Source of the DNA: an uncultured Bacteroidota bacterium | GTDB lineage: Bacteria; Bacteroidota; Bacteroidia; Chitinophagales; Chitinophagaceae | Direction: 5' to 3' | Assembly (NCBI GenBank): GCA_903874055.1 | Contig: CAIQQR010000119.1 | Coordinates: forward strand, 1-62,898 | DNA: 62,898 nt | Part shown: positions 18,534 through 27,963 of the stretch, piece by piece | Layout: every line of letters begins with the position of its first letter | Position numbering within the stretch: position 1 is the stretch's first letter | Made by a program: the position numbers and the translations under genes | Notes under the pieces: generated by a model | What the model was told of the DNA's origin: nothing | The model's input: the letters and a program-made list of their open reading frames with translations, nothing else | The model's database searches: none

Positions 18534-19604
18534 TTAAAATTTGGTGGCCAAAGTAAAGCCAACGGTAGTGCCCACATTCACCTTGCTCCTGATTTGCATG
18601 GTTTCATTATGCGCTTCAATAATATGTTTGCAAATGGCTAATCCAAGACCTGTTCCGCCTATATCTCTGCTACGGGCATCATCCGTCCTGTAAAAACGTT
18701 CAAATAATCTAGGAATATGTTCTTCGGCAACACCAATGCCATCATCGCTTATTTCGATAAGTAATTTTGAGTCTTCTAATTGATAAATACTTGCGGTAAT
18801 TTGCCCATCAATTTTCCCATACTTAGCTGCGTTGGATATGATATTGACCAATACCTGATAAATTTTATTTTTATCTGCAAATACATGCATAGCAGCATCG
18901 CTGCCTTTTTTATATTGGAATTGAATATTCTTTTTTAACCATTTTACACTTAAGTTATGTACCACTTCATTTATTAAATCCTGAATAATAAAAGAAGTTT
19001 TTAAAATGGGCTCTTTATTAATTTCTAGATTGGTTATTACATCCACATCATTTAATAATCCAACGAGTCTTTGTACATTGGCTTGTGCTTGATTAATAAA
19101 CTTATTGCCAATTGCAGGATCTTCCATGGCGCCATCAGCGATTAATTCTAAATAACCTTGAATAGCGAAAATGGGTGTTTTTATTTCATGTGATAAATTT
19201 TGAAGAAATTCTTTTCTAAATGCTTCGTTAGATTGTAATTGTTGTATTTGCTTTGCTTGTAGTGCAGCCCAATTCTCCACATCTTCGCGCACATCGTCAA
19301 TGCCTTTTTGAGGCAGTATGTACTTTTGATAAGCTTCTTCTCTCTTACTTGCCTTAGTTGAAGAAATGAGTTTGTAAATGAGTTTTATTTTTCTATAAAT
19401 AAAATATTCTAAAATTTGATATATTAAAAAATAGATAACAACAAAGCAAGCTAAAAAGTAGGCTAATAATATGCGCCAATCTGTTATTAAAACAAATACA
19501 CTTATCCCAATGATACTAGATAAAAGCAAGGCAGTTAATGCTGCTAGTTGTTTTGGCGATAAATTTTTTTCTTTAAACATATACTTTGTAAATGAAGAAC
19601 TCAT
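18534..19604 (-). CDS. sensor histidine kinase (PhoR-like)
   Basis: Membrane-bound sensor kinase of 356 residues. Two hydrophobic segments (about 20-37 and 41-68) have almost no periplasmic loop between them. A linker/coiled-coil region is followed by the phosphoacceptor box NLSHEIKTPIFAI (H-box), N-box NIISNAAKYGK, G1 ISDDGIGV, F-box PRLFERFYR and G2 GGTGLGLAI. The lack of a sensor loop suggests sensing within the membrane or through partners. It follows the response regulator by 34 bp in the same direction. Confidence 0.92.
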   Translation of the reverse strand: MSSSFTKYMFKEKNLSPKQLAALTALLLSSIIGISVFVLITDWRILLAYFLACFVVIYFLIYQILEYFIYRKIKLIYKLISSTKASKREEAYQKYILPQKGIDDVREDVENWAALQAKQIQQLQSNEAFRKEFLQNLSHEIKTPIFAIQGYLELIADGAMEDPAIGNKFINQAQANVQRLVGLLNDVDVITNLEINKEPILKTSFIIQDLINEVVHNLSVKWLKKNIQFQYKKGSDAAMHVFADKNKIYQVLVNIISNAAKYGKIDGQITASIYQLEDSKLLIEISDDGIGVAEEHIPRLFERFYRTDDARSRDIGGTGLGLAICKHIIEAHNETMQIRSKVNVGTTVGFTLATKF

Positions 19605-19638
19605 TACGAAGTTAGCTTTTTAAATCAAATAAAAAAGA

Positions 19639-20322
19639 CTAATAGTCGAACTTGTAGCCAACTCCTTTAACAGTAGTGATACAATCAATGCCTAATTTAG
19701 CTCTGATTTTTCTTACATGAACGTCAATGGTTCTGTCTCCAACAATTACATCATTACCCCATACCTGAGATAAGATTTCGTTTCTTAAAAATACTCTTCC
19801 TGGCTGAGAGGCTAATAAAAACAAAAGTTCAAATTCTTTTTTTGCAAGAATATGCGTCTCACCATTTAAAATGGTTTTATACTGAGTAGGGTCAATCACT
19901 AAATCCCTAACTTGAATCAATTTGTTGTCCGAAGCACTTGGCTGAATTCTTCTAAATAATGCAGAAATTCTGCTTAGTAAAACCTTTGGACTAATTGGTT
20001 TATTTACAAAGTCATCACCACCTAATTCTAATCCTTTAATATGTGATGCTTCATCATTAAGCGCAGTTAACAAAACAATCAAAGTTTTATCAAATTGTTT
20101 GTTGCTTCTTAAATATTCACATACTTCAAAGCCATTCCTTTTTGGCATCATAATATCTAGGATAATACAATCTGGAGTATGTTGCTGTGCTTTTTCAATG
20201 GCCTCGCTACCATCTTTTGCTGAAAATACTTCAAAGCCAGCTTTAGTTAAATGGAAACTAATAATTTCAATAATATCAGGCTCATCGTCTGCAATTAGTA
20301 TTTTAATAGGGTTGGTTTCCAT
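19639..20322 (-). CDS. response regulator, OmpR/PhoB family
   Basis: Two-domain DNA-binding regulator of 227 residues. Receiver domain: acidic pair in IADDEPDI, phospho-Asp in CIILDIMMPKRNGFE, switch Thr/Ser in LLTALND and Lys in VNKPISPK. C-terminal winged helix ends VGDRTIDVHVRKIRAKLG ... TVKGVGYKF, typical of OmpR/PhoB. ATG 20322 (METNPIKILIAD) is preferred; an in-frame start at 20349 would add nine residues. First gene of the operon with the kinase and perhaps galE. Its target genes are unknown. Confidence 0.93.
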   Translation of the reverse strand: METNPIKILIADDEPDIIEIISFHLTKAGFEVFSAKDGSEAIEKAQQHTPDCIILDIMMPKRNGFEVCEYLRSNKQFDKTLIVLLTALNDEASHIKGLELGGDDFVNKPISPKVLLSRISALFRRIQPSASDNKLIQVRDLVIDPTQYKTILNGETHILAKKEFELLFLLASQPGRVFLRNEILSQVWGNDVIVGDRTIDVHVRKIRAKLGIDCITTVKGVGYKFDY

Positions 20323-20412
20323 AGTTGTATATATGCCCAAATTTAGCATTAAATAGGCACAACAAACGGATGCTGAGACATTATCAAATTGTTAACTAAA
20401 TGAGCCAAATAT

Positions 20413-21069
20413 TTAGATCCCTTTTAGTATATGTAAAATATATGGGTTCGCCTTTTTTTCTCTTCCCCAAGTGGTTTCAGGGCCATGACCCGAGTAAATG
20501 GTCATGGTATCTGGGAGTGGAAATATTTGTGTACTGATACTTTTTATAAGGTCTAGGGGATTACTCCCTGGCAAATCAGTTCTGCCAACCCCGTCTTTGA
20601 ATATTAAATCCCCTCCAATTAAAAAATCTTGTGCTTCATTAAAAAAGCAAACACTACCTGGGGAATGACCAGGAGTTACTAAAACTTTAAACTGATCTTT
20701 TCCAAAAATGATTATTTCATCTTGGTCAATATATTGTACAGGCCCTTTGTAAGGTTCACAAGGAACGCCCCATCTAGCGCCCCCCTCTGGTAAACGATCA
20801 ATTACAGGCTGCTCATTTTTATGAAAATGTGCAGTGAGTCCATATTTTTCACTCACAAAATTATTGCCAAATACATGGTCTAAATGACAATGGGTATTGA
20901 GTAAAAGAGTTGGAGTTAATTCATTTTCGATAATAAAATTTGATAAAGCTTCCTGTTCATTTCTTAGATAACAACCAGGATCCATAATGATGGCATTTTT
21001 TTCCTCATTAAATAAAATGTAAGTATTTTCCTGAAACGCGTTAAAACAAAATGAATGTATAGTAAGCAT
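20413..21069 (-). CDS. MBL-fold metallo-hydrolase (glyoxalase II-like)
   Basis: 218 residues. The metal-binding motif THCHLDHVFGN fits HxHxDH, followed by VTPGHSPGSVCF (His), GGDLIFKDGVGRTDLPG (bridging Asp) and YSGHGPETTWGREK (last His). Such proteins are usually hydroxyacylglutathione hydrolase-like thioesterases. Since this organism appears to make bacillithiol (bshA at 43.3 kb), a bacillithiol-linked thioesterase role is possible but is inference. Start ATG 21069. It lies 33 bp downstream of pyrD on the same strand. Confidence 0.85.
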   Translation of the reverse strand: MLTIHSFCFNAFQENTYILFNEEKNAIIMDPGCYLRNEQEALSNFIIENELTPTLLLNTHCHLDHVFGNNFVSEKYGLTAHFHKNEQPVIDRLPEGGARWGVPCEPYKGPVQYIDQDEIIIFGKDQFKVLVTPGHSPGSVCFFNEAQDFLIGGDLIFKDGVGRTDLPGSNPLDLIKSISTQIFPLPDTMTIYSGHGPETTWGREKKANPYILHILKGI

Positions 21070-21102
21070 GAAAATAAATTAATTGATAAATTGTTGAATC
21101 TG

Positions 21103-22143
21103 TTATTTGTGGTTTGATAAATGTGTGCAAATATTTTTTACCATTCCAGGGCCTTCATAAATAAAGCCGGTCCAAATTTGAACCAAATTAGCGCCTGCAT
21201 CCATTTTTGATTGCGCATCGGCGCCTTTAAAAATACCACCACTTGCAATAATTGGTAAACTATTTCCAATGCCTTTGTGTAAGTATCTTAATACTTGATT
21301 TGATTTTTCAAGTAAGGGTTGGCCGCTTAATCCACCAGCGCCAAATTCAGTAGCAGCAGCTAAATTATTTTCGTTCAATAAGCTACGATCCAATGTGGTA
21401 TTGCTTGAAACCAATCCGTCTATTTTTACCTCTTGGGTTAATGAAATAATATCATCGAGTGCAGCTGTTTCTAAATCGGGTGCAATTTTCAATAAAATGG
21501 GTTTATTGTTTTTATTGATATTTTGCAGTTCACTAAATATTTTTCTTAAAGATTCTTTTTCCTGTAATTCACGAAGTCCTGGGGTGTTGGGTGAACTAAC
21601 ATTTACTACAAAGTAATCTACCACCTCCTCTAATCCCAAAAAGTTTGTACAATAATCTTTCCATGCATCACTATTTTCTGTGACTTTATTTTTTCCAATA
21701 TTACCTCCAATGATTAAACTAGAGTTTGATTTTTCTTTTCTAATTTTTAATCTTTTAGCAATAGCTTCTACGCCATCATTGTTAAATCCCATTCTGTTAA
21801 TCAACGCTTTTTGGCTAGGTATTCTAAACAATCTAGGCGTTGGATTTCCGGCCTGAGCTTTTGGTGTCACTGTTCCAATTTCAACAAACCCAAATCCTAA
21901 TAATTCTAAAACGTCTAAATGTTCAGCATTCTTATCAAAACCAGCGCCTAATCCAACAGGGTTTGGAAATGTTAGACCAAAGAGTTCTTTTGATAAATCA
22001 CTCCCTTTGTATTGAAAATTGCCAGCAAGTAATTGTTTGCCAAAAGGTAAAGCAGCAGCAAAATGTAAACCTTGCATAGATACTTTATGGGCTGTTTCCG
22101 GAGGAAGTAAAAATAGGGTGTTGCGGATAATAGGGTATATCAT
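21103..22143 (-). CDS. pyrD: dihydroorotate dehydrogenase (quinone), class 2
   Basis: Oxidises dihydroorotate to orotate in pyrimidine synthesis, passing electrons to menaquinone at the membrane. 346 residues. The N-terminal membrane-associating helix region precedes FPNPVGLGAGFDKNAE. The catalytic serine lies in VVNVSSPNTPGLRELQ (class 1 enzymes have Cys), and the FMN-binding end is IASGGIFKGADAQSKMDAGA. A -7 box ends only four bases before its ATG, so its mRNA may be leaderless. Dihydroorotase is encoded at 37.7 kb. Confidence 0.96.
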   Translation of the reverse strand: MIYPIIRNTLFLLPPETAHKVSMQGLHFAAALPFGKQLLAGNFQYKGSDLSKELFGLTFPNPVGLGAGFDKNAEHLDVLELLGFGFVEIGTVTPKAQAGNPTPRLFRIPSQKALINRMGFNNDGVEAIAKRLKIRKEKSNSSLIIGGNIGKNKVTENSDAWKDYCTNFLGLEEVVDYFVVNVSSPNTPGLRELQEKESLRKIFSELQNINKNNKPILLKIAPDLETAALDDIISLTQEVKIDGLVSSNTTLDRSLLNENNLAAATEFGAGGLSGQPLLEKSNQVLRYLHKGIGNSLPIIASGGIFKGADAQSKMDAGANLVQIWTGFIYEGPGMVKNICTHLSNHK

Positions 22144-22147
22144 GTTG

Positions 22148-22155
22148 CAAAATTA
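22148..22155 (-). promoter_or_regulatory. Bacteroidota -7 box for pyrD
   Basis: On the minus strand TAATTTTG fits TAnnTTTG and is followed by CAAC and then the ATG. The transcription start would fall at or next to the start codon. Confidence 0.5.
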
Positions 22156-22242
22156 CAATGAAATATTTAGTTGCATAAACAACTGTTTATAAAATTGACT
22201 ACATTTATGCTGAAATTGAATGATTCACATAAATCCAATGGT

Positions 22243-23418
22243 ATGCAAGAAGCTTATATAGTAGCAGGTTTTAGAACTGCCGTGACAAAGAGTAAAAAGG
22301 GAGGCTTTCGTTTTATGCGTTCAGACGAATTAGCGATACAAGTCATTCAAGGGTTGATGAAAAGTTTGCCAGCCTTAGATCCAAAATTAGTGGATGATGT
22401 GATTGTAGGAAATGCAGTGCCTGAAGCCGAGCAGGGTTTGCAATTTGGAAGAATGATTTCCGCAAAAGCCTTGGGTATTGAAGTCCCAGGCATCACCATT
22501 AATAGATATTGTGCAAGTGGTTTAGAAAGTATTGCTATGGCCACTGCTAAAATTAGAACCGGCATGGCCGATTGTATAATTGCAGGTGGAACGGAGTCCA
22601 TGAGTTTGGTACCCACCGCGGGTTGGAAAACAGTACCTGCATACTCAATAGCAGTGGAAGAGCCTGATTATTATTTATCCATGGGTTTAACCGCCGAAGC
22701 GGTTGCGCAGGAATACAATGTAAGTAGGGAAGATCAAGATGCTTTTGCGTTGGCTTCACACCAAAAAGCAAAAGCAGCCATCGAGCAAGGTCATTTTAAA
22801 AAAGGAATTTTACCGATTGAAGTGACAGAGACTTATGTGAACGAAAAAAATAAAAAAGCTACTAAGTCTTATATTATAGATACAGATGATGGAGTTCGTG
22901 CAGACACTACTATTGAAGCATTGGCAAAATTAAAGCCAGCATTCGCTGTGAAAGGATCGGTTACGGCAGGTAATTCATCTCAAACAAGTGATGGTGCAAG
23001 TTTTGTAATTGTAATGAGTGAAAAAATGATTAATTCTCTGGGACTCAAGCCTATTGGTCGTTTGGTGAATTGTGCTTCTGCCGGAGTGCACCCAAGAATT
23101 ATGGGTATTGGGCCAGTGGTTGCCATCCCAAAAGTTTTAAAGCAATCAGGAATGAATTTGGATCAAATAGATTTAATTGAATTGAATGAAGCATTCGCAT
23201 CTCAATCATTAGCGGTAATTCGTGAATTAAATTTAGATACTAATAAAGTAAATATCAATGGAGGTGCGATTGCATTGGGGCATCCACTGGGTTGTACTGG
23301 TGCTAAATTAACTGTGCAAATATTAAATGATTTAGAAAGGTTGAATAAAAAGTATGGTATTGTTACTGCTTGTGTGGGTGGTGGTCAAGGCATTGCCGGA
23401 GTAATCGAAAGACTATAA
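22243..23418 (+). CDS. thiolase (acetyl-CoA acyltransferase)
   Basis: Thiolytic cleavage of 3-oxoacyl-CoA in beta-oxidation, or the reverse condensation. 391 residues from ATG 22243 (MQEAYIVAGFRTAVTK); upstream in-frame starts add an implausible tail. The nucleophilic Cys is in NRYCASGLESIAMA, the His in GGAIALGHPLGCTGA and the second Cys in CVGGGQGIAGVIERL. No partner FadB is adjacent, so degradative versus biosynthetic use is not settled. Overall motif content is closest to FadA-type enzymes. Confidence 0.92.
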   Translation: MQEAYIVAGFRTAVTKSKKGGFRFMRSDELAIQVIQGLMKSLPALDPKLVDDVIVGNAVPEAEQGLQFGRMISAKALGIEVPGITINRYCASGLESIAMATAKIRTGMADCIIAGGTESMSLVPTAGWKTVPAYSIAVEEPDYYLSMGLTAEAVAQEYNVSREDQDAFALASHQKAKAAIEQGHFKKGILPIEVTETYVNEKNKKATKSYIIDTDDGVRADTTIEALAKLKPAFAVKGSVTAGNSSQTSDGASFVIVMSEKMINSLGLKPIGRLVNCASAGVHPRIMGIGPVVAIPKVLKQSGMNLDQIDLIELNEAFASQSLAVIRELNLDTNKVNINGGAIALGHPLGCTGAKLTVQILNDLERLNKKYGIVTACVGGGQGIAGVIERL

Positions 23419-23429
23419 ATTACCAACTA

Positions 23430-24629
23430 TTATTCGTATAGTAAATATTTTTTTCTGATTTTTTTAAATGCAGTTAATCCTGGCTCCCAACTTTTTCTGA
23501 TCTCTACTTCGGATATTCCGTCTTTTAATTGCTGCATTAAATTTGCATTGCCTGATAGCTTATTAAAAAAGTAAGCAGTGGGTTCTTTTGTTTTTGGTTC
23601 TAAAAAGAAACTATCTTTTTGTGGGAAGCTTTTATACATTTCAATAATTAAAGCAAGGTCTATTTTGTCCTTTGGTGGTGTTTTTATGGTAAGATCCCAT
23701 CCATAACATTTTTGCCCATATAATTTTGAAGACATAGCACCTACTCTTGGATTGGGTGTAAAACTAAACGACTTATTTGTAATACTTGGATGACCAATGT
23801 AGGCAAAAGCATTTGCAGTTCCACGTCCTTCACTCATAACCGTGCCTTCCACTAAACAAGTGGTTGGGTACCACAAAATAGAAGACATGTTTGGTAAATT
23901 AGGCGAGGGGGCAATTGGTAAAGTATACATGGATTGATGTGTGTAATTTTTATTACGAATAATTTGTAAGTACCAATTTGCATTTTGATTTGCTTTACTG
24001 CTATCCATCTTCATCCATTTTTCCCCTCTTAACATTAATGCATATTCTCCTATCGTCATTCCATAAACTATAGGAATAGATTGTTTCCCAACACCACTCA
24101 CAAAAGGCATTTCTAAAATAGGGCCGTCCACATAATGCCCATTTGGATTTGGGCGATCTAAAACAAGTAAAGGTTTATTGTTGGCCATTGCAGATTCCAT
24201 AAAATACTGCAAGGAATTAATATAAGTATAAAATCGAGCACCTACATCTTGCACATCAAATAATAAAATGTCAATATCTTCAAGATCTTCTTTAGCTGGT
24301 GCATTCTTTTTTCCATACAATGAAACTATTTGAATGCCTGTCTTTTCATCAAGCGCATCATTTACTTTTTCACCAGCATCGGCCGTGCCTCTGAGGCCAT
24401 GTTCAGGTGTAAACACTTTTTGAATTTTAATGCCTGCTTTTAATAAAGTATCTATTAAATGAGACTTTCCAACAATCGCAGTTTGATTGGTAAATAAACC
24501 AACACGTTTGTTTTTTAACAAAGGAAAGTACTTGCTTGTTTGATATGCTCCTGGAAGAATATTTTGTTGTGCTTTTATATTCGTTGTCGCAAAAACAATT
24601 AAAAACAAAATGAACATTACTTTATTCAT
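23430..24629 (-). CDS. namZ: DUF1343 exo-beta-N-acetylmuramidase (NamZ-like), exported
   Basis: DUF1343 proteins such as NamZ remove terminal MurNAc from peptidoglycan fragments (family knowledge). 399 residues with signal peptide MNKVMFILFLIVFATTNIKA. Conserved stretches are GLFTNQTAIVGKSHLIDTL, VFTPEHGLRGTADAGE, LLFDVQDVGARFYTYI and LDRPNPNGHYVDGP, followed by VYGMTIGEYALMLRGE. It ends 12 bp from the thiolase stop (convergent) and lies 9 bp downstream of nadE on the same strand. Together with the AmgK/MurU-like pair at 54-56 kb it suggests MurNAc salvage. Confidence 0.88.
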   Translation of the reverse strand: MNKVMFILFLIVFATTNIKAQQNILPGAYQTSKYFPLLKNKRVGLFTNQTAIVGKSHLIDTLLKAGIKIQKVFTPEHGLRGTADAGEKVNDALDEKTGIQIVSLYGKKNAPAKEDLEDIDILLFDVQDVGARFYTYINSLQYFMESAMANNKPLLVLDRPNPNGHYVDGPILEMPFVSGVGKQSIPIVYGMTIGEYALMLRGEKWMKMDSSKANQNANWYLQIIRNKNYTHQSMYTLPIAPSPNLPNMSSILWYPTTCLVEGTVMSEGRGTANAFAYIGHPSITNKSFSFTPNPRVGAMSSKLYGQKCYGWDLTIKTPPKDKIDLALIIEMYKSFPQKDSFFLEPKTKEPTAYFFNKLSGNANLMQQLKDGISEVEIRKSWEPGLTAFKKIRKKYLLYE

Positions 24630-24638
24630 GATATAAGT

Positions 24639-26321
24639 TTAACTCAAATATTTTCCAACAATGGGAACTCTGCGTCCTACACCAAATGCTTTTGGTGAAA
24701 TACGAATGATGGGACAGAACTGATTGCGCTTATACTCATTGTTATTTACCATCTTTAAAGTGCGGTCCACCAATGCTGCATCAAATCCAAGAGATTTAAT
24801 TACGGAAGGGTCGGCTCTTTTTTCAATGTATTGATATAAGATCTGATCTAGTGTTGAATAGTCTGGTAAACTATCGCTGTCTTTTTGATCAGGCCTTAGT
24901 TCGGCACTAGGGGCTTTATCTATAATATTTTGAGGAATAATTTTTTCGTTTCTATTGATATAATTTGCCAATGCATACACTTGCATTTTATAACAATCCC
25001 CAAGCACACCAAGGCCTCCAGCCATATCGCCATACAAAGTTCCATAACCGGTTGCTAGTTCACTTTTATTAGAAGTGTTCAATAAAACGTATCCAATTTT
25101 ATTTGCAATAGCCATTAATATATTACCACGGGATCTGCTTTGTATGTTTTCTTCCGCTAATGAAAAAGGTAAGTCTTTGAAAATAGGTTTTAAAGTAGAC
25201 AAAAAAGTTTCATACACATCTTTGATAGGTATGATATCATAAGGATTGTTTAAATTTTTGCTAAGTTGAACAGCGTCATCTACAGAATGCTCGGTGGAAT
25301 AAGGCGAAGGCATTAAAATGGCATGTACATTTTCTTTTCCCAAAGCATCACAAGCAATGGCTAAAGTAACTGCTGAATCAATACCACCTGAGGATCCTAG
25401 AATGGCACGTTTAAAACCCATCTTATTAAAATAGTCTTTCACCCCTAATACCAAGGCTTTATACACTTGATCAATATTAAGTTCGGGCATTAATTTAACA
25501 GGATTCAATTCCTTGTTTGGTACACGCGCCGCTGGTTCTAATATGGGTGCATTAATGGTTCCATCTTCATTGCATTCAAAAATTTGTATTGCAGATTCAA
25601 ACATAGGAAGTGCTCCACATAAATTAGCGTCTTTGTCAAATACCAATGAAGCACCATCAAAAACAATTTCAGTTTGACTGCCTACAGCATTACAATAAAA
25701 TAAAGGCTTCTTGTATTTTTCAACATTTGCTTTAATGGTTGCTTTACGATCCTCGTCATGTGTATAATCAAAAGGGGAAGCACTTAGGTTTAATAAAATG
25801 TCCGGTTGTTGATCCATCATTTTATCCATTGGGCAAATTCGATACAATGGATTATCCCCAAGGTTCCAAATGTCTTCACAAATTGTTATGGCTAATTTTT
25901 TTCCTTTAAATGGGACTACCTTCCAATCATCAGCTGGTTCAAAATATCTGTTTTCATCAAAAACATCATAAGTGGGTAAAAGGGTCTTATGAATTTCGGC
26001 AACAATTTTTTGATCGTATAAAAAGAAGGCAGCGTTGTATAAATCTTTTCCTTTTTGATTCGGATTACGTGCAGGACTTCCAATCAAAACACCAATAGTA
26101 TCTGCGGCATGTTTGATGGTTTCAATGCTTTCATAGCATTTATTGATAAAATCATTAAACTCAACAAAATCTCTTGCAGGGTATCCGCAAACACTCATCT
26201 CACTAAATAAAATGATATCAGCTCCTTGCTTTTTAGCTTCCTCAATGGCACATAACATTTTTTCGGTGTTTTGCTCAAAGTTGCCAATATGATAATTTTG
26301 TTGGGCTATGCAAATCTTCAT
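24639..26321 (-). CDS. nadE: glutamine-hydrolysing NAD+ synthetase
   Basis: Amidates nicotinic acid adenine dinucleotide to NAD+. 560 residues in two domains. An N-terminal nitrilase-type glutaminase has catalytic Glu in LFSEMSVCGYP, Lys in EIHKTLLPTYDVF and Cys in ITICEDIWN. The C-terminal synthetase has the PP-loop LGSSGGIDSAVTLAIA near residue 315 and STSNKSELATGYGT-like contacts (NTSNKSELATGYGTLYGD). Start ATG 26321. It is divergent from the GldB-like gene with about 57 bp between, and upstream of namZ in the same direction. Confidence 0.96.
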   Translation of the reverse strand: MKICIAQQNYHIGNFEQNTEKMLCAIEEAKKQGADIILFSEMSVCGYPARDFVEFNDFINKCYESIETIKHAADTIGVLIGSPARNPNQKGKDLYNAAFFLYDQKIVAEIHKTLLPTYDVFDENRYFEPADDWKVVPFKGKKLAITICEDIWNLGDNPLYRICPMDKMMDQQPDILLNLSASPFDYTHDEDRKATIKANVEKYKKPLFYCNAVGSQTEIVFDGASLVFDKDANLCGALPMFESAIQIFECNEDGTINAPILEPAARVPNKELNPVKLMPELNIDQVYKALVLGVKDYFNKMGFKRAILGSSGGIDSAVTLAIACDALGKENVHAILMPSPYSTEHSVDDAVQLSKNLNNPYDIIPIKDVYETFLSTLKPIFKDLPFSLAEENIQSRSRGNILMAIANKIGYVLLNTSNKSELATGYGTLYGDMAGGLGVLGDCYKMQVYALANYINRNEKIIPQNIIDKAPSAELRPDQKDSDSLPDYSTLDQILYQYIEKRADPSVIKSLGFDAALVDRTLKMVNNNEYKRNQFCPIIRISPKAFGVGRRVPIVGKYLS

Positions 26322-26378
26322 AGACTCAAAGTTCGGTTTTTAAAAATAAATAAACTCGGTTTTTTTGTACTTTCACCT

Positions 26379-27386
26379 ATGCGAAATGCCTTTTTTATTG
26401 CTTTTTTCTCTGTTTTATTTGCGTTTGGCTGTAATAATGTCAATAATGATCCAGCTGCAAAGGCGCCTCTTTTTCAAGTGAAAGTGGGAAGATTTGACAG
26501 TGCTTTTTTTTCAATGGATACAACGCACACAAAGATAGAAATAGAAAAATTACTTAAAGCATATCCTGGTTTTGGGGAAGATTTTATAACAAGGATTCTT
26601 TTATTAAAAAGAGTAAATGACACTCATGGAATCAAAGTATTCTACAGAAACTATTTGCCTATTTATAAAGAAGTACAAAAACTGAATGCAATCAAAATTG
26701 CAAAGCCTGCAATTGAAGATGCCTTTAAAAGACTTCACTTTTATTTTCCAAAATATGCATTAACACATAATGTTATTTTATTTGTAGGTCCATTGGAATC
26801 TTATGGGAATATAATCACCAGCGATGCTATTGCCATAGGGCTACAAATGCATATGGGTGTACAATCAAAATGGTATTACGATGAGCATATTCAAACTATT
26901 TATCCAACTTATTTGAGTCGAAGATATACTCCAGACTATATTGCATTAAGTACGGTGCAAAATATTTTAAGTGATATTTATTCGCCTTCTATCAAATCGC
27001 AAACCTTGATTACTCAAATGATAGAAGCTGGTAAAATTCAATATATTATGAATGCCTGTTTTTATAATACACCAGACTCATTGCGTTTAGGTTATACAAA
27101 TGAACATTGTATAAATATCATAAATCAAGAGGAAAAAATTTGGACTTATTTGCTTCATGAAAAATTAATTTATTCAACCCAGCCAATGGATATTGATAAT
27201 TTTATGCAAGATGCCCCATTTAGTAATTTATTTGGGGAAGCTTTGCCAGGAAATATTGGGAAATATATTGGCTACAGAATAGTTGATGCCTGGATGCAAC
27301 AAAAAGCACAAAGGGGAATTACTATGGAAGCGCTCTTGAATACTTCTTCAGATAAAATTTTTGAAAAGGCAGCTTACAATCCTTAA
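26379..27386 (+). CDS. gldB: GldB-like gliding motility lipoprotein
   Basis: 335 residues with a lipoprotein signal (MRNAFFIAFFSVLFAFGC) whose lipobox FAFGC predicts lipidation at Cys18. The VGRFDSAFFSMD start of the mature part, the acidic middle section, and NLFGEALPGNIGKYIGYRIV near the end resemble GldB/DUF2268-like proteins required for gliding and type IX secretion in flavobacteria. ATG 26379 is chosen for the signal peptide; an in-frame start at 26271 would read backwards through nadE's 5' end. Family assignment is from memory of conserved features and moderately sure. Confidence 0.65.
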   Translation: MRNAFFIAFFSVLFAFGCNNVNNDPAAKAPLFQVKVGRFDSAFFSMDTTHTKIEIEKLLKAYPGFGEDFITRILLLKRVNDTHGIKVFYRNYLPIYKEVQKLNAIKIAKPAIEDAFKRLHFYFPKYALTHNVILFVGPLESYGNIITSDAIAIGLQMHMGVQSKWYYDEHIQTIYPTYLSRRYTPDYIALSTVQNILSDIYSPSIKSQTLITQMIEAGKIQYIMNACFYNTPDSLRLGYTNEHCINIINQEEKIWTYLLHEKLIYSTQPMDIDNFMQDAPFSNLFGEALPGNIGKYIGYRIVDAWMQQKAQRGITMEALLNTSSDKIFEKAAYNP

Positions 27387-27396
27387 TCCAATTAGT

Positions 27397-27783
27397 TTAG
27401 TTTAGTTTAGTAGGAGCCGCAAGTTTAAAGGCAGGTATTTTTACTTGAATTTGACTGCGATTTTCAATATTTTCCATCATATAATAACCTTGCATTTTTC
27501 CCAATTCACTTTTTAAATGGCAACCACTTACGTATTGATAATGCTTTCCTGGCATAATTATAGGTTGAACACCAACAACACCCTCGCCTTCCACAATTCG
27601 TTGTTCGGTATTACTATCAAAAACCTCCCAATACCTTCTTAATAATTTTACAGGAAACGCGTTGTGATTTTCAATGGTAATGCGATATGCAAACATGTAC
27701 TCATTATGTAACGGATTGCTATAGTCTTTTTGGTAAAAAGATTCTATGCTTATTTCTATTCCTTCTGAAATCTTAGAAACCAT
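27397..27783 (-). CDS. apaG: ApaG-domain protein
   Basis: 128 residues, essentially one ApaG (DUF525) domain with a fibronectin-like fold: GIEISIESFYQ, FAYRITIENHNAFPVKLLRRYWEVFD, VVGVQPIIMPGKHYQYVSGC and GKMQGYYMMEN. ApaG homologues are linked to Co2+/Mg2+ homeostasis, but the biochemical role is unsettled. It converges on the GldB-like gene with 10 bp between stops. Its last codons overlap a short TTAGT tandem repeat (about 27393-27411). Confidence 0.93.
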   Translation of the reverse strand: MVSKISEGIEISIESFYQKDYSNPLHNEYMFAYRITIENHNAFPVKLLRRYWEVFDSNTEQRIVEGEGVVGVQPIIMPGKHYQYVSGCHLKSELGKMQGYYMMENIENRSQIQVKIPAFKLAAPTKLN

Positions 27784-27899
27784 TTTTTTAGTATCTAAAT
27801 AGTGCGCCGCAGAGTATACTGCGAGGTAAAAGTAACAAAAAAATCACACGGACGGCTTAAAAAAATGGCATAATTTTTTATTAGACACTTTAAGTGCTA

Positions 27900-27907
27900 T
27901 ACCTTTG
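27900..27907 (+). promoter_or_regulatory. Bacteroidota -7 box for icd
   Basis: TACCTTTG fits TAnnTTTG, 56 bp before the icd ATG. A T-rich run lies at the expected -33 position. Confidence 0.55.
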
Positions 27908-27963
27908 CGCAATCGTATGCGTTAGGTTGAAAATCACTCAATTATAATATAAAATATACCCCA

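Noticed and set aside
27390..27411. Short TTAGT tandem repeat at the apaG end
   Set aside because: Only a few units, partly coding; no sign of function beyond possible slippage.
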